Shown here in pieces: positions 39,454-49,605 of a stretch of DNA of 64,000 nt. The stretch is from Methanothermobacter sp. CaT2 (lineage in GTDB: Archaea > Methanobacteriota > Methanobacteria > Methanobacteriales > Methanothermobacteraceae), in assembly GCF_000828575.1 (NCBI RefSeq), contig NZ_AP011952.1, positions 589,065-653,064 of the forward strand. Reading direction: 5' to 3'. Every line of letters starts with the position of its first letter. Position 1 is the stretch's first letter. The translations under genes and the position numbers were made by a program. A model generated the notes under the pieces. It saw nothing but the letters and a program-made list of their open reading frames with translations. It searched no databases and was not told the DNA's origin.

Positions 39454-40620
39454 ATGATGATAAGGTCAAAGTACGCCTTCCTCCAGAGGCTCACAAGGGA
39501 CCTCAAAATGAAATCAATAAGCATAGGAGAGGAACTGGAGGGAGCAACACCCCCATCGGTCTTCATAGGTAGCTGGAATTACCCTAAGGTTTATGCGGGC
39601 CCCATGATAGCCCCTGTACAGGAGGAAGTGGAAATATTTGACTCCCCCGAGCGATGGATACCAGAGAGAAAGACACAGGAGGAGATCATAGACTACCGTC
39701 TCAACCTTGTAAGGGGAAAACAGCTGGTGGGCGTCCGCGACCTGGACAATCACCTCGTGGAAAAACTCCAGGAGATATCCCTCTCATCAGGGGCCATTGA
39801 AAGCGAGGCCCAGTTCAGAAGGAAACCACGAGGACTCTTTTTCAGCGAAGAACAGACGCCCCATGGTCCCAGCGCAGTTCTTGAGAACTTTGAGATAGAA
39901 AACGTGAAATGGGACCGTGAACTTGAGAGGGCCTACCACGACACTGACCTCAGGGCACGGGAGGCCATAGTCGAGCTCCACAGGAGGGGTACACCCTTCT
40001 CGGCCGTACAGAAGGCACTCTCAGTCGGTGCCCTCGGCGAAGGGAAAAGGAGAAAACTTGTACCGACAAGGTGGTCAATAACAGCCTGTGACAGCACCCT
40101 CGCCGACCACTTCCTCGAAAGGGTCCTTGAATATGAGCCCATAGACACCTTCAGGGTCCATGAGTTTGAGAGCCTCAAAAACCATTACCTGATACTCCTG
40201 ACACCCTCAGAGTGGCAGTATGAATGGATGGAGGCCTTCATGAAGAGGGACGGCCGTGCAATGATATTCTCAGACCATGAGACCGGTAAGGGTAAGAGGG
40301 AATATTCAAGGGTGGGTGGCTGCTACTACAGCGCCAAGATGGCTGTTCTCGATGCCCTGGACCGGGAGGAAAAACAGGCAGGGGCAATCATCCTGAGGGA
40401 GGCCTACCCGGGCTACGTGCCCCTCGGAGTATTCAATGTGAGGGAGAACGTGAAAAATGCCATGGATACAGAACCCACCATGTTCAACGACCTGAGGGGT
40501 GCACTTGAATTCATTGACAGTAAGCTTAAACTTGGACTTGAGGCCTTCAGGGTGAGGAGCAACCTCCTGAAGGAACTTGAAATATCCAGACAGACAACCC
40601 TTGACTCGTTCTTCAGGTGA
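39454..40620 (+). CDS. nreA: archaeal DNA repair protein NreA
   Basis: The 388-residue protein matches the Nre family ('[22 protein letters not shown]', '[21 protein letters not shown]', '[38 protein letters not shown]'). The last residues, Q-T-T-L-D-S-F-F-R, are a canonical PCNA-binding (PIP) box. Nre proteins protect against DNA-crosslinking damage in haloarchaea and bind PCNA. Two adjacent ATGs form the start. The next gene begins 5 bases after its stop. Confidence 0.93.
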   Translation: MMIRSKYAFLQRLTRDLKMKSISIGEELEGATPPSVFIGSWNYPKVYAGPMIAPVQEEVEIFDSPERWIPERKTQEEIIDYRLNLVRGKQLVGVRDLDNHLVEKLQEISLSSGAIESEAQFRRKPRGLFFSEEQTPHGPSAVLENFEIENVKWDRELERAYHDTDLRAREAIVELHRRGTPFSAVQKALSVGALGEGKRRKLVPTRWSITACDSTLADHFLERVLEYEPIDTFRVHEFESLKNHYLILLTPSEWQYEWMEAFMKRDGRAMIFSDHETGKGKREYSRVGGCYYSAKMAVLDALDREEKQAGAIILREAYPGYVPLGVFNVRENVKNAMDTEPTMFNDLRGALEFIDSKLKLGLEAFRVRSNLLKELEISRQTTLDSFFR

Positions 40621-40624
40621 TAGT

Positions 40625-41587
40625 ATGAAGCTGAAATTCAGAGAACCCTCTGCAGAGGCGAGGAGGGCCGTGTGCCGCGCTGCACTCTACGGCGAGAAGC
40701 ATGACCCTGAGGCCCGGATCAGGAAGGTGACCGGACACAGATACGCCAGGTTACTCAACAGCGGAAATGCGGCCATACTTCTCCTGGCCCACCGCCTTGA
40801 GGGGCCCCTCCTGGTACCCGACCAGGGCGGCTGGAGGGGATTCATGAGGATCCCTGAAATAACCGGGATGGAGGTACTGACCGTGAAGACAGACCTTGGG
40901 CTCCTGGACCCGGAGGTCCTCGATGCGAGACTGACTGAGACGGGTGCCAGTGCACTCCTTGTGACGAGCTTTGCAGGTTACACGGCAGAACAGCCCATCA
41001 GGGAACTTGCAGATGTCTGCAGATCCCACGGGGCTCTTCTGGTTGAGGACGCCTCAGGGAGCGTCTCAGACCCCCTGGAGAGACTTTGCAATGGCAAAAT
41101 CAGTGACATTATAATAGCATCCACAGGTGCACCGAAGACCGTGAACGCGGGTGGTGGGGGATTCATATCAACATCAGTCCCGCAAATCGTGCAGCAGGAC
41201 ATGCTCCTCTCCGCCCTCAAAGCTGACCCATACGTGAGGGCGGCTGTGGCCCTTGAGCTAGAAGTTGCAGAGAGGAACCTTACAGAGACCCTCAGAGCCT
41301 GCAGCTACCTCAAGGAGAACCTTGAAGGGGTCCTGCACCCCGATAAGAGGGGTATAAACGTCATAATACCATCCAGTGATCCCCGTGGTGATGTGAAGCG
41401 CCTCAGAAAGGTTATAAACGCCGACGGGAGAAGCATATTCACTCCCTGTCCCTCCTATGATCGAGTCATTGAGAGTGCAGTTGCAGTTGAGGTTAAAAAC
41501 CTTGATGTGGGTTCTCTGACCCCTGAAAACCTTGAGGCGATGGCCGAGTTAATCTCTTCAACCATGGGGGCGACTAGGCCACGGTGA
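40625..41587 (+). CDS. PLP-dependent aminotransferase-fold protein
   Basis: The 320-residue protein has the fold type I large domain: 'HRYARLLNSGNAAILLLAH' (phosphate loop), 'ALLVEDASGSVSDPL' (the Asp that contacts the pyridine) and 'IIIASTGAPKTVNAGGGGFIST', whose Lys fits the PLP-binding position. It is closest in pattern to DegT/DnrJ-type or cysteine desulfurase-like enzymes but shorter. Reaction unknown. AGGTGAT precedes the ATG at 40625, and it is in an operon with nreA. Its 3' end overlaps the convergent Cgi121 gene by 14 bases. Confidence 0.75.
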   Translation: MKLKFREPSAEARRAVCRAALYGEKHDPEARIRKVTGHRYARLLNSGNAAILLLAHRLEGPLLVPDQGGWRGFMRIPEITGMEVLTVKTDLGLLDPEVLDARLTETGASALLVTSFAGYTAEQPIRELADVCRSHGALLVEDASGSVSDPLERLCNGKISDIIIASTGAPKTVNAGGGGFISTSVPQIVQQDMLLSALKADPYVRAAVALELEVAERNLTETLRACSYLKENLEGVLHPDKRGINVIIPSSDPRGDVKRLRKVINADGRSIFTPCPSYDRVIESAVAVEVKNLDVGSLTPENLEAMAELISSTMGATRPR

Positions 41588-42044
41588 GCATTGTGGTCCT
41601 CTCCATGAGGGCCTCTCCAACACCGACTGTCTCAGCCTCCCCTCCAAGGTCGTAGATCCTCCTCAGATATTCCTCATCAGGTTCGAGGACACCATCATCC
41701 CTTTCAAAAATTGAATCCAGAAATTTAATCACTTCATCTCCACAGTCAACAAGGACGGCGCAGATCTCCATTTCACCCTCTTTGATGCCCAGGAGCTCAA
41801 TGGCCCTGCTTATCTGCCTCATACCCGCAACGCGAAGGCATATCTCTATCCCCATGTCACTGGAGATGTTCTGGCCCCTCTCAAAGGCCTTCAGTGCATG
41901 GATTGCCCCATGGATGGCATGTTCCCTGCCTGCAACTGCCCTGGCATCCATAAGCTGGACCGTGCATGGAAAACCTTTCAGCTCATCAAGGAGCCCCGTG
42001 AGGTCTCTGACAACTCCACGGTAGCCTTTAACGTCTAAATTCAT
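41574..42044 (-). CDS. cgi121: KEOPS complex subunit Cgi121
   Basis: The 156-residue protein carries the Cgi121 core 'VQLMDARAVAGREHAIHGAIHALKAFERGQNIS' and 'EICLRVAGMRQISRAIELLGIKEG'. Cgi121 binds Bud32 and helps recruit tRNA for the t6A37 modification; Pcc1 of the same complex is encoded at ~10.9 kb. The ATG at 42044 follows GAGGGTG and lies 10 bases after the citramalate synthase stop. Confidence 0.9.
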   Translation of the reverse strand: MNLDVKGYRGVVRDLTGLLDELKGFPCTVQLMDARAVAGREHAIHGAIHALKAFERGQNISSDMGIEICLRVAGMRQISRAIELLGIKEGEMEICAVLVDCGDEVIKFLDSIFERDDGVLEPDEEYLRRIYDLGGEAETVGVGEALMERTTMLTVA

Positions 42045-42054
42045 ATTAGCACCC

Positions 42055-43545
42055 TCAATGAGTCCCTTCAGATTTTTCATTTGCCAGGAGCCTGTTAACA
42101 CCGCTGAGGAAGGCCTCGACACTGGCCATTATGATGTCTGGCTGTGTGCTCCTTGCACTTATTATCCTGTCCCCGTGTCTGAGTTTTATGACAACGTCTA
42201 TGAGGGCATCTGTACCCCCTGTGATGGCATCCACGTGGTACTCCTCAAGTGTTATGTCTGCAAAGTCCTCGAGGCTCTTCTTTATGGCAACTATGGCTGC
42301 GTCCACGGGACCAACACCGGTACCTGCCTCAAGTACCTCCCTGTCATCGACCCGGAGCTTGACGGATGCTGTGGGCGTCACCCGGTTACCTGAGACTATG
42401 GTGACCTCCTGGAGGTCAACCACCTTGTCCTCCATGACCCCGAGGACATCCTCGGCTATTGCCTGGAGATCCACATCGGTAACGCATTTACCCATATCTC
42501 CCAGTGTCTTGACCCTCCTGAATATCTCCATGAGTTTATCATCGGCGACCTTCATTCCGAGTTCATCAAGTCGCTTCCTGAGGGCATGGGTGCCTATATG
42601 TTTGCCCATCACGAACCTTCTCCTGTGACCAACCATCTCAGGTGTTATTGGCTCATAGGTTTCAGCCTTCTTGAGGACACCGTCGGCGTGTATCCCTGAT
42701 TCATGGGCGAAGGCGTTTTCTCCCACTATGGCCTTGTTTGGCTGGAGGTATACACCGGTCATCCTTGCAACCATCCTCGATGTCTCATAGAGCATCTCTA
42801 TGTTGATACTGGTGTCCACATCATAGAGGGATTTAAGGGCCACGACAACCTCCTCAAGGGCTGCATTGCCTGCCCTTTCACCTATACCGTTTATTGTTGC
42901 ATGGACCTCCGATGCCCCCGCCCTTAGACCTGCAAGGGAGTTTGCGACTGCCAGGCCGAAGTCGTTGTGGCAGTGCACACTCAGTGGTGCCCCCAGTTCT
43001 GAGAGTCCCCTGTAGAACTCATAGGAACGTTCTGGTGTGAGTATGCCGACAGTGTCACAGGCGCATATCCTCTCTGCACCGGCCTCTATACCCTCCCTGA
43101 AGATGGTCCGGAGGAAGTCCATGTCACTTCTTGTTGAGTCCTCTGCTGAGAGTTCGACCAGAATACCATGGTCCACTGCATACTCTGTGCAGTCCACCGC
43201 CTGCTCGAGGACCTCCTCCCTTGTCTTTCGGAGTTTGTGTTCAAGGTGCAGGTCAGATGTTGGGACCACCAGGTGCACACTGTCAACGTCACATGAGACT
43301 GCAGCGTCTATGTCCTCCCGCACAGCCCTTGCGAAGCTGCAGATCTCTGCACTCAAACCCTCAGCTGTGATTTTCCTGATACCTTCCCTTTCACCCTCTG
43401 ATGTGATTGCTGAGCCTGCCTCAATGATGTCTGCGCCCAGTGCATCGATTTTGAGTGCTATTCTCAGTTTTTCCTCAGGGGTGAGTGAAACCCCTGGTGT
43501 CTGTTCTCCATCCCTCAGTGTGGTATCAAGTACTCTAACCTGCAA
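42055..43545 (-). CDS. cimA: (R)-citramalate synthase
   Basis: The 496-residue enzyme has the DRE-TIM metallolyase motif '[17 protein letters not shown]', the metal ligands in '[16 protein letters not shown]', '[10 protein letters not shown]' and a C-terminal LeuA-type regulatory domain ('[20 protein letters not shown]'). It closely resembles the characterised M. jannaschii citramalate synthase, which condenses pyruvate with acetyl-CoA for 2-oxobutyrate and isoleucine. Isopropylmalate synthase is the main alternative. The start is TTG with GGGGAT 6 bases upstream. It is in an operon with cgi121. Confidence 0.85.
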   Translation of the reverse strand: MQVRVLDTTLRDGEQTPGVSLTPEEKLRIALKIDALGADIIEAGSAITSEGEREGIRKITAEGLSAEICSFARAVREDIDAAVSCDVDSVHLVVPTSDLHLEHKLRKTREEVLEQAVDCTEYAVDHGILVELSAEDSTRSDMDFLRTIFREGIEAGAERICACDTVGILTPERSYEFYRGLSELGAPLSVHCHNDFGLAVANSLAGLRAGASEVHATINGIGERAGNAALEEVVVALKSLYDVDTSINIEMLYETSRMVARMTGVYLQPNKAIVGENAFAHESGIHADGVLKKAETYEPITPEMVGHRRRFVMGKHIGTHALRKRLDELGMKVADDKLMEIFRRVKTLGDMGKCVTDVDLQAIAEDVLGVMEDKVVDLQEVTIVSGNRVTPTASVKLRVDDREVLEAGTGVGPVDAAIVAIKKSLEDFADITLEEYHVDAITGGTDALIDVVIKLRHGDRIISARSTQPDIIMASVEAFLSGVNRLLANEKSEGTH

Positions 43546-43694
43546 TTTAATCCCCTTTAAGGTGTTCAGAAAATAGTTATGTAGAGTTTGGTTTTAAATG
43601 GTATATATGGTTAAGTGCCCATTTATGTGCAGTGGATACTGGCGATTTCATCGTCTGTGGGTACCGGTGTCAGATACAAGCTCCACCTGACGTA

Positions 43695-44705
43695 CTAAAC
43701 CCTCTCAATGACCCTTATAACCCTTGTGAGGCTCCTGTGCATCCTCATTGAGTACCTCTCCCTGATGCTGAATCTTTCATCAATGAGGCTCTCCAGGTCG
43801 AGGTAGTGGGGTGCTGCCATGCAGATCATGCCCCCCTCTGCAAGGTTTGAGTGTGCAGAGTCCAGGAATTCCCTGTAAAGCTTCTCACTCTTCTCACCTG
43901 CAGTTGAAGCTGATATGCCGTAGGGAGGATCGGTCACTATGGCGTCGACCTTCTCGTCGAGCCTCAGATCCCTTGCATCAGACCTTATAACCTCGAAGTC
44001 GGTTATCCCGTAATGCTGAAGGTTTTCACGGGTGCCCTCAACCATCCTCCAGTCTATATCGGCCCCCACAACCCTCACACCCATGAGGCCCGCCTCTATG
44101 AGTATCCCGCCTGTACCGCAGAAGGGGTCAAGGAGCCTGTCACCTGCCTTCACCCCTGAGAGGTTGACCATGCACCTTGCGAGTTTGGGGCTCATTGAAC
44201 CAGGGTAGAAGAATGGTCTCTTGTGGGGTCTGGCCTGGTTGAAGTGTTCCTTGCTGATGACTGCGAGCCTCCTTGTAAGGATGAACCTGTCATCAATGAG
44301 TACCGGTCTTATCAGGGTCCAGGGCTTCTCAAGGTCAACCTTCAGTCCCGTATCCTCCTTTATGATCGCTCCGATGGTCCTCTCGAGTGTCCTGGAATCC
44401 ACATCGCCACACAGTTTTTTTATCCTCACCGCGAAGCTTTCCCTGACGTATTTGCTCCAGTCAATTTCCGCTGCAGCATCATCCAGATCATCAGCAGCCG
44501 CATATCCTATGACCTCAGAGATCTCATGGGCATAGGCTAACCTTTTTTTAAGGATCTTCCATGTACTCCTGGGAGCATCTATGACCTCATATCCACTTCC
44601 GGATTCGATAACACTGAAATCTATCCCCTCCGACCTCAAAACGGACCTTAGTTCCGCCGATGGGAGTTCAGGGTGCTCCTGTGAGAGTAACACCATCATT
44701 TCCAT
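43695..44705 (-). CDS. THUMP-domain tRNA (guanine-10-N2) dimethyltransferase
   Basis: The 336-residue protein has an N-terminal THUMP region (~60-150), then a Rossmann methyltransferase domain with 'LLDPFCGTGGILIEAGLMG' (SAM loop) and 'IVTDPPYGIS' (catalytic DPPY). This is the pattern of archaeal Trm-G10 enzymes, which make m2G/m22G at position 10 of tRNA. It overlaps the geranylgeranyl reductase-like gene by 10 bases, so translation is coupled. An internal ATG at 44699 is an alternative start. Confidence 0.9.
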   Translation of the reverse strand: MEMMVLLSQEHPELPSAELRSVLRSEGIDFSVIESGSGYEVIDAPRSTWKILKKRLAYAHEISEVIGYAAADDLDDAAAEIDWSKYVRESFAVRIKKLCGDVDSRTLERTIGAIIKEDTGLKVDLEKPWTLIRPVLIDDRFILTRRLAVISKEHFNQARPHKRPFFYPGSMSPKLARCMVNLSGVKAGDRLLDPFCGTGGILIEAGLMGVRVVGADIDWRMVEGTRENLQHYGITDFEVIRSDARDLRLDEKVDAIVTDPPYGISASTAGEKSEKLYREFLDSAHSNLAEGGMICMAAPHYLDLESLIDERFSIRERYSMRMHRSLTRVIRVIERV

Positions 44706-45823
44706 ATTCCTGCCACCTTAGACGTGATGATGGATGGTATTATCCTGAACAGGATTCCCCTCTTCAGGAACTCCCTGATGAGGGGTGTCTGTCTGTCCAT
44801 GTCCCCGTATTCTGATATTATATCCTCTGCACCGTACTCCTTCATCTTAAGGAATATGTGGTCAAGGTCCTTGTCTGAGAGTAGTCTGAAGGTCCTCTGA
44901 ACCCTCATCTGGTTCTTCATCTCTGACATGTGGATCTTCCTGCAGGCATCCTCATATTCTTTGAGGTCTGCATCTCCCTCAAGGACCCCCTGGATGACCT
45001 CTGCCGCCACCCCTGCAGCACGGGAAGCCAGGACTATGCCCCCACCAGTTGTGGGTTTAACCTGCCCGGCAGCATCTCCAAGAAGAATGCATCTCCCCCT
45101 TACGAGTCTCAAATCCAGGTCTGGTCTGGGGATGAACCCATGGTGGGACTCAAGGATCTCAAAGTCGCTGCTGAGGTCTGAGAGGAAGCCTTTAAGGAAT
45201 TCCTTCAGGTTCTGCTGGGGTCCGAAGACACCCACCCTCGCCGTCTGTTCATCTATAGGTATCCTCCACATAAAGCCTGGAGAGAGGCGGGAGTCAACCT
45301 TGAGGTCCACGAAGTCAGTGTCCATCTCACTGTCCCTGAACCTCACAAGGTACTGTCTCGCATGGTACCTGCTGGGTGCGGCGGACTGCCCCCTTGCATC
45401 CACAAGAACATCCGCACTGAGTTCATCGCCATTTACCCTGACATGACCTGTTTTCTCATTGAAATCCCTCACCGCAGTTCCCTTCGTCAACTCTGCGCCT
45501 GCTTCCCTCGCGAGTTCTGCCAGGTGCTGGTCATAGGCTGTTCTGTCAATTACATGGGCCTCTGGTCTGTCCTTAGAAACCCTGAGTTTTATGCCTGATG
45601 GTGAATGGAGAACAGCACCCCTCACACTGTTCAGTATAAATTCATCAGGGAGCACGTTAACCTCCATTATTCTGTGTGATACGAGTCCTGCACACTGAAG
45701 TGGCAGACCGATTATCTTCTTCCTCTCAAAGAGGCCAACCCTGAATCCTTTACTGGCTGTGAGCCTTGCAAGGGTTGAACCGGCAGGCCCGGCCCCCATT
45801 ATGAGAACATCGTAATCAGTCAT
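44696..45823 (-). CDS. geranylgeranyl reductase family flavoprotein
   Basis: The 375-residue protein has the FAD motif 'VLIMGAGPAGSTLARLTASKGFRVGLFERK', 'GLPLQCAGLVSHR' and 'ILLGDAAGQVKPTTGGGIVLASRA'. Members saturate the isoprenoid chains of archaeal ether lipids (digeranylgeranylglycerophospholipid reductase) or related prenyl groups. Genomes of this group have several paralogues, so the exact substrate is not certain. It overlaps its upstream neighbour by 8 bases. Confidence 0.88.
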   Translation of the reverse strand: MTDYDVLIMGAGPAGSTLARLTASKGFRVGLFERKKIIGLPLQCAGLVSHRIMEVNVLPDEFILNSVRGAVLHSPSGIKLRVSKDRPEAHVIDRTAYDQHLAELAREAGAELTKGTAVRDFNEKTGHVRVNGDELSADVLVDARGQSAAPSRYHARQYLVRFRDSEMDTDFVDLKVDSRLSPGFMWRIPIDEQTARVGVFGPQQNLKEFLKGFLSDLSSDFEILESHHGFIPRPDLDLRLVRGRCILLGDAAGQVKPTTGGGIVLASRAAGVAAEVIQGVLEGDADLKEYEDACRKIHMSEMKNQMRVQRTFRLLSDKDLDHIFLKMKEYGAEDIISEYGDMDRQTPLIREFLKRGILFRIIPSIITSKVAGIWK

Positions 45824-46589
45824 CCCTGCCCTCCCTTCTGTATCTCTTAAATTTCCTTGAGTGTCTCTCCATTATGGATTCATCACCGCGCCTATCCACC
45901 GCAAACTTACCGTCAGATCCCATGGATTCATCACCGCGCCTATCCACCGCAAACTTACCGTCAGATTCCTTCTCATCCTCAGGGGTCTCCCAGAATTCCG
46001 GGTCTGCAAATCCTGGCTCTCTCCTTCTACTGGATGATAGTTCCCTGAGGATCTCCTCTGCATCATCATATCCCCTCTCTGTGAACCTGCTGATATGGTA
46101 CTCGATCTTTGAGGGGGATGGTGCATCCCTGAGTATTATGTTGGTGCCCTCGTGGCCCCCATGGATCTCCAGATCCGCAGAGTCAAGGAGCCTCTCTGTT
46201 ATGCTCTGTGAGAAGGATACGTCCACTATCTTCCTGTGGTTTATGTAGTACCTCCTCTTCCAGAGGACCCCCTCCTCAACCATGACCCTCTGGTCGGTGA
46301 TTATGTAGCGCCTGTTCCTCCAGGAGATCACATCCCAGAGGATGGAGAGGAGGATTATGATTATTATACCCGTAAGAAGCCATGCGACCTTCTCAGCTAC
46401 TGTGACACCATAATTTGCAATCAGGACATTGTCAAGTGCTCCGGCTCCCTCAACTATCCCCTGGAAGAGGTATAGTATTATCACGGCTGACAGGGCCTTT
46501 ATTATGGTTGATTTTGAGTTGAGGATGAACCGCGGCCTTGTCTCATATAAAATTCTCTCACCTGGATGTAACCTGTCCCTGCCAAACAT
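45816..46589 (-). CDS. membrane-flanked PH-domain (bPH2, YdbS-like) protein with repeated tail
   Basis: The 257-residue protein has two membrane helices (~32-50 and ~70-90), a bacterial PH-2 domain ('WRNRRYIITDQRVMVEEGVLWKRRYYINHRKIVDVSFSQS', ~108-170) and a charged tail in which SDGKFAVDRRGDESM occurs twice. The PH part probably lies on the cytoplasmic face. Function is unknown. It leads an operon with the geranylgeranyl reductase-like and tRNA methyltransferase genes, each overlapping the next. Confidence 0.85.
   Translation of the reverse strand: MFGRDRLHPGERILYETRPRFILNSKSTIIKALSAVIILYLFQGIVEGAGALDNVLIANYGVTVAEKVAWLLTGIIIIILLSILWDVISWRNRRYIITDQRVMVEEGVLWKRRYYINHRKIVDVSFSQSITERLLDSADLEIHGGHEGTNIILRDAPSPSKIEYHISRFTERGYDDAEEILRELSSSRRREPGFADPEFWETPEDEKESDGKFAVDRRGDESMGSDGKFAVDRRGDESIMERHSRKFKRYRREGRDD
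45874..45969 (-). repeat. 48-bp tandem duplication in the PH-domain gene
   Basis: Two copies of a 48-base unit (45874-45921 and 45922-45969) differ at only a few bases and code for the doubled 16-residue tail motif. Near identity suggests a recent slip or unequal crossing-over event. Confidence 0.92.
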
Positions 46590-46734
46590 GTTATCACAGA
46601 ACTGACATATAGTTGTTAAAAGAAGTTAACTACAATGAGGATTAATTTGTTGTATATGTTTTTATATGTAATGGTTGGAGATGGATTCCCTCTGATGTCT
46701 CATTTAATGTATGTTAGATAGCTGGTGTGGAACC

Positions 46735-47454
46735 ATGGAAAGGATAGTTATCGGTGAGACCCGCATAAATCTCAGGACAGAAATAAGGAACCATGGACTC
46801 TCTGGATTCGTTCTGGGAGAGAGGATGAAGCTCATGGATTATATCCGGAGAAATCCCGAGTTTTTAACATCCCTTGAACCTGTTGTGGTGTCTGAGGGCC
46901 CTCTCATCGTCAGGATGATGTCCCGGGCCTCACGGAAGGCTGAGGTTGGACCCATGGCAGCGGTTGCAGGGACAATATCCCAGCTCTCACTCATGCACCT
47001 CATGGGTAAGGGTTCCCGGTGCAGCATAATCGACAACGGCGGTGACATCGCCCTTGTTAACAACCGCAAAATCACTGTGGGTCTCTATGCTGGATCTTCA
47101 TCACTCTCAGGGACTGTGGGCTTCCTTCTGAAGCCAGGCGGTCCCAGGGGTATCTGCACATCCTCGGGGACTGTGGGGCACTCCATAAGCTTCGGGAGGG
47201 CAGATTCTGTGACAGTTTTCGCATCTGAGGCCAGCACAGCAGACGCCCTTGCGACCTCAATAGCAAACAGTGCGGATGGCCCTGATGATATATCAGCCGT
47301 TGAGAATGCCCTTGAAAGGGCTGATGACTTCAGGGAGCATTTCCGGGGTGTTATGGTTGTGGTGGGTGAACATGCAGGTACCGTCGGCAGAATACCTCGA
47401 CTTGTAATGACTGATAGAAAGGCTGTTCTTGGTGACCTCTGGGATGAGGTATAG
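46735..47454 (+). CDS. UPF0280 family protein (ApbE-like fold)
   Basis: The 239-residue protein has '[22 protein letters not shown]' and '[13 protein letters not shown]', the conserved UPF0280 segments related to the flavin transferase ApbE. '[35 protein letters not shown]' is also typical of ApbE-like enzymes. It may transfer a flavin or bind one; no experimental role is known to me. I chose the ATG at 46735; an in-frame ATG at 46711 exists upstream. Confidence 0.85.
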   Translation: MERIVIGETRINLRTEIRNHGLSGFVLGERMKLMDYIRRNPEFLTSLEPVVVSEGPLIVRMMSRASRKAEVGPMAAVAGTISQLSLMHLMGKGSRCSIIDNGGDIALVNNRKITVGLYAGSSSLSGTVGFLLKPGGPRGICTSSGTVGHSISFGRADSVTVFASEASTADALATSIANSADGPDDISAVENALERADDFREHFRGVMVVVGEHAGTVGRIPRLVMTDRKAVLGDLWDEV

Positions 47455-47673
47455 GAATAACTGAAACCATAGCAGATACAATTCCGACACAAATAACTGA
47501 ATAAGTAATTCTCTAACTCAAATTAGAAGAGCACTTGATTCTAAGAACAGAATTTAATGTGATAAGTTAAAACACTTTAAAAAAGAAGTGGGGTTATAGG
47601 ATTACAGCCTCAGATCGCCCATCAGTCATCACTTCTCAGAGCTCATAGGGTTCATCACAGGCCATAATAAGTA
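47455..47673. other. 219-bp intergenic region between convergent genes
   Basis: The sequence is AT-rich with short inverted motifs (TCTAA...TTAGA near 47511-47526) and an A-run at 47579-47584. It lies between the ends of two convergent genes and probably holds both terminators. I see no gene in it. Confidence 0.4.
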
Positions 47674-48906
47674 TTAACCGAACATCACGCCGGTTTCCTG
47701 TTTGTATTCCTCCTCCTTCTCAACACCCATTATCTTATCAACGGCATCCATGAAGTCAGCCATTGTGACCTCATCACGCTCCTCCCTGATTGCAAACATA
47801 CCTGCCTCGGTACATATTGCCTTTAGGTCTGCGCCTGATGCCCCATCGGTTATCCTTGCAAGGAGTTCAATATCGACCTCCTCTGCAAGGGCCATTCCTG
47901 AGGTGTGTATCTTGAGTATCTCCCTTCTACCATCCTCATTTGGTAGAGGTACCTCAATGAACCTGTCAAATCTTCCTGGACGGAGGAGTGCCGGGTCAAG
48001 TATGTCCGGTCTGTTGGTTGCTGCAACTATACCGACGTTACCCCTTGATTCGAATCCATCAAGCTCTGCAAGGAGCTGCATGAGTGTCCTCTGAACCTCC
48101 CTGTCACCGCTTGTTGAACTCTTAAGCCTCTTGGCTGCCACGGCGTCAATTTCGTCTATGAATATTATGCTTGGGGATTTCTCCTTGGCCAGCTCAAAGA
48201 CTCCCCTCACGAGCCTTGCGCCCTCACCTATGTATTTCCTGACGAACTCGGATGCAACTATCTTTATGAATGTTGCATTGGTCTCATGGGCGACGGCCTT
48301 TGCCAGGAGGGTTTTACCTGTACCAGGTGGTCCATAGAGGAGTACGCCCTTGGGTGGCTCTATACCTATCTTTTCAAACAGTTCCGGTTTTTTGAGCGGT
48401 AATTCAACTGTCTCCTTGACCTCGCGTACCTGTTCCTCAAGGCCACCTATCTGCTCATAGGAGACATCTGGTTTTTCCTCGACTTCCATACCCGTCACAA
48501 CGGGGTCCTTCTCAGATGGAAGTACATCCACTATGCTGAAGGTCTGCTGGTTCAGTGCAACCCTTGCACCGGGCTCCAGCTGCTTTCTATCTATGAATCT
48601 TGAATAATTTATTACGAAGTGGGGTCCGGTTGTACTCTTAACTGCGACCCTGTGATCATCAAGAACCTCTGTTACTGTGGCTATGACCAGTGGAGGGGTT
48701 CTGAACCTTTCGATTTCACCACGAAGGGATTTAACTTCCCTGTCAAGCCTTGTCTTCTCATTTTCAATTAAAAGTTTGTCCTTCTCAAGTTTTCTGATTT
48801 TCCACATCAGATTTCTTTTTGTCTTGGAGTTTTCCTCTTTAAGCATTCTAACTTCTTTTTTGAGGTCCTCAATCTTTTTTAATACATTCTGGGAGTTATT
48901 TTCCAT
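47674..48906 (-). CDS. pan: proteasome-activating nucleotidase PAN
   Basis: The 410-residue AAA+ ATPase has an N-terminal coiled coil (~5-70), an OB domain (~75-145), Walker A GPPGTGKT (~193), the pore loop 'KYIGEG', Walker B '[14 protein letters not shown]' and '[20 protein letters not shown]'. It unfolds substrates for the 20S proteasome, whose alpha subunit is in the same window. The C-terminus ends G-V-M-F-G. The usual HbYX docking motif (hydrophobic-Tyr-any) is thus M-F-G, with Phe in place of Tyr. Confidence 0.96.
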   Translation of the reverse strand: MENNSQNVLKKIEDLKKEVRMLKEENSKTKRNLMWKIRKLEKDKLLIENEKTRLDREVKSLRGEIERFRTPPLVIATVTEVLDDHRVAVKSTTGPHFVINYSRFIDRKQLEPGARVALNQQTFSIVDVLPSEKDPVVTGMEVEEKPDVSYEQIGGLEEQVREVKETVELPLKKPELFEKIGIEPPKGVLLYGPPGTGKTLLAKAVAHETNATFIKIVASEFVRKYIGEGARLVRGVFELAKEKSPSIIFIDEIDAVAAKRLKSSTSGDREVQRTLMQLLAELDGFESRGNVGIVAATNRPDILDPALLRPGRFDRFIEVPLPNEDGRREILKIHTSGMALAEEVDIELLARITDGASGADLKAICTEAGMFAIREERDEVTMADFMDAVDKIMGVEKEEEYKQETGVMFG

Positions 48907-49012
48907 GATTTTAGAACACTCCTATTTAAATTTTGTTGTATACTATCTTGTTTCTAGTAATATTTAAATATTGGGGTGGGATAAATCTAGTATAAAATAA
49001 AAAGGGATCTTC

Positions 49013-49480
49013 ATGAGATGCGAGATTTGCGGTAAAAAGATTGTTGGAAAACCTTTAAAGACAAAAATCGACAGTTCAGTCATGGAAGTATGCAGGGAAT
49101 GCTCAAAGTTCGGTAAAATCATCAGAGAACCCACAACACCCCGTAAAAAAAGTTTCAGGAAGCCCCAGAAAAGGTCCAGGAGACCTATGGATACCGTGTA
49201 CGAGGTCGTTGAGGACTACGGAAGGATCATAAGAAGTGAAAGGGAGAAGAGGGACTGGTCAAGGGAGGATCTCGCTGAGAGGATCAACGAGAAGGTATCC
49301 GTCATAAACAGGATTGAAACCGAGAGGATGGAACCCGATATTAAGCTCGCAAGGAAGCTTGAAAGGCTCCTCAAAATAAAACTCCTTGAAAAATTTGAGG
49401 CCGATGATCTGGAGAAATCAGAGGGTGGCGGGTTCCGTGGAGCCACGATAGGTGACATTGCAAGAATAAAGAGGGGTTAA
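49013..49480 (+). CDS. archaeal multiprotein bridging factor aMBF1
   Basis: The 155-residue protein starts with a zinc ribbon ('MRCEICGKKIVGKPLKTKID', 'VCRECSKFGK'), a flexible basic linker and an XRE HTH ('IRSEREKRDWSREDLAERINEKVSVINRIETERMEPDIKLARKLERLL'). It corresponds to archaeal MBF1, linked to transcription and found on the 30S ribosomal subunit. The ATG follows GGGATC. The last part of the gene is duplicated just downstream (49527-49580). Confidence 0.92.
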   Translation: MRCEICGKKIVGKPLKTKIDSSVMEVCRECSKFGKIIREPTTPRKKSFRKPQKRSRRPMDTVYEVVEDYGRIIRSEREKRDWSREDLAERINEKVSVINRIETERMEPDIKLARKLERLLKIKLLEKFEADDLEKSEGGGFRGATIGDIARIKRG

Positions 49481-49580
49481 AGTCCCAAAAAATTATTTCT
49501 AAAAATTATTTTAGACACCCACGGCGGATATTGCAGGAATAAAAATGAATTGAAGTCCATTTCTAAAAATTATTTTTAGA
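49454..49580 (+). repeat. degenerate tandem duplication of the aMBF1 3' end and terminator palindrome
   Basis: GACATTGCAAGAATAAAGAG... (49454-49515) and GATATTGCAGGAATAAAAAT... (49527-49580) are two copies of the gene's last codons plus a palindrome. Each ends in TCTAAAAATTATTTT(T)AGA (49498-49515 and 49562-49580). The second copy has lost the coding sense. The palindrome followed by AT-rich DNA may be the terminator, kept in duplicate. Confidence 0.65.
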
Positions 49581-49605
49581 ATCCGATTTCATCTGAATTT
49601 TCTCT

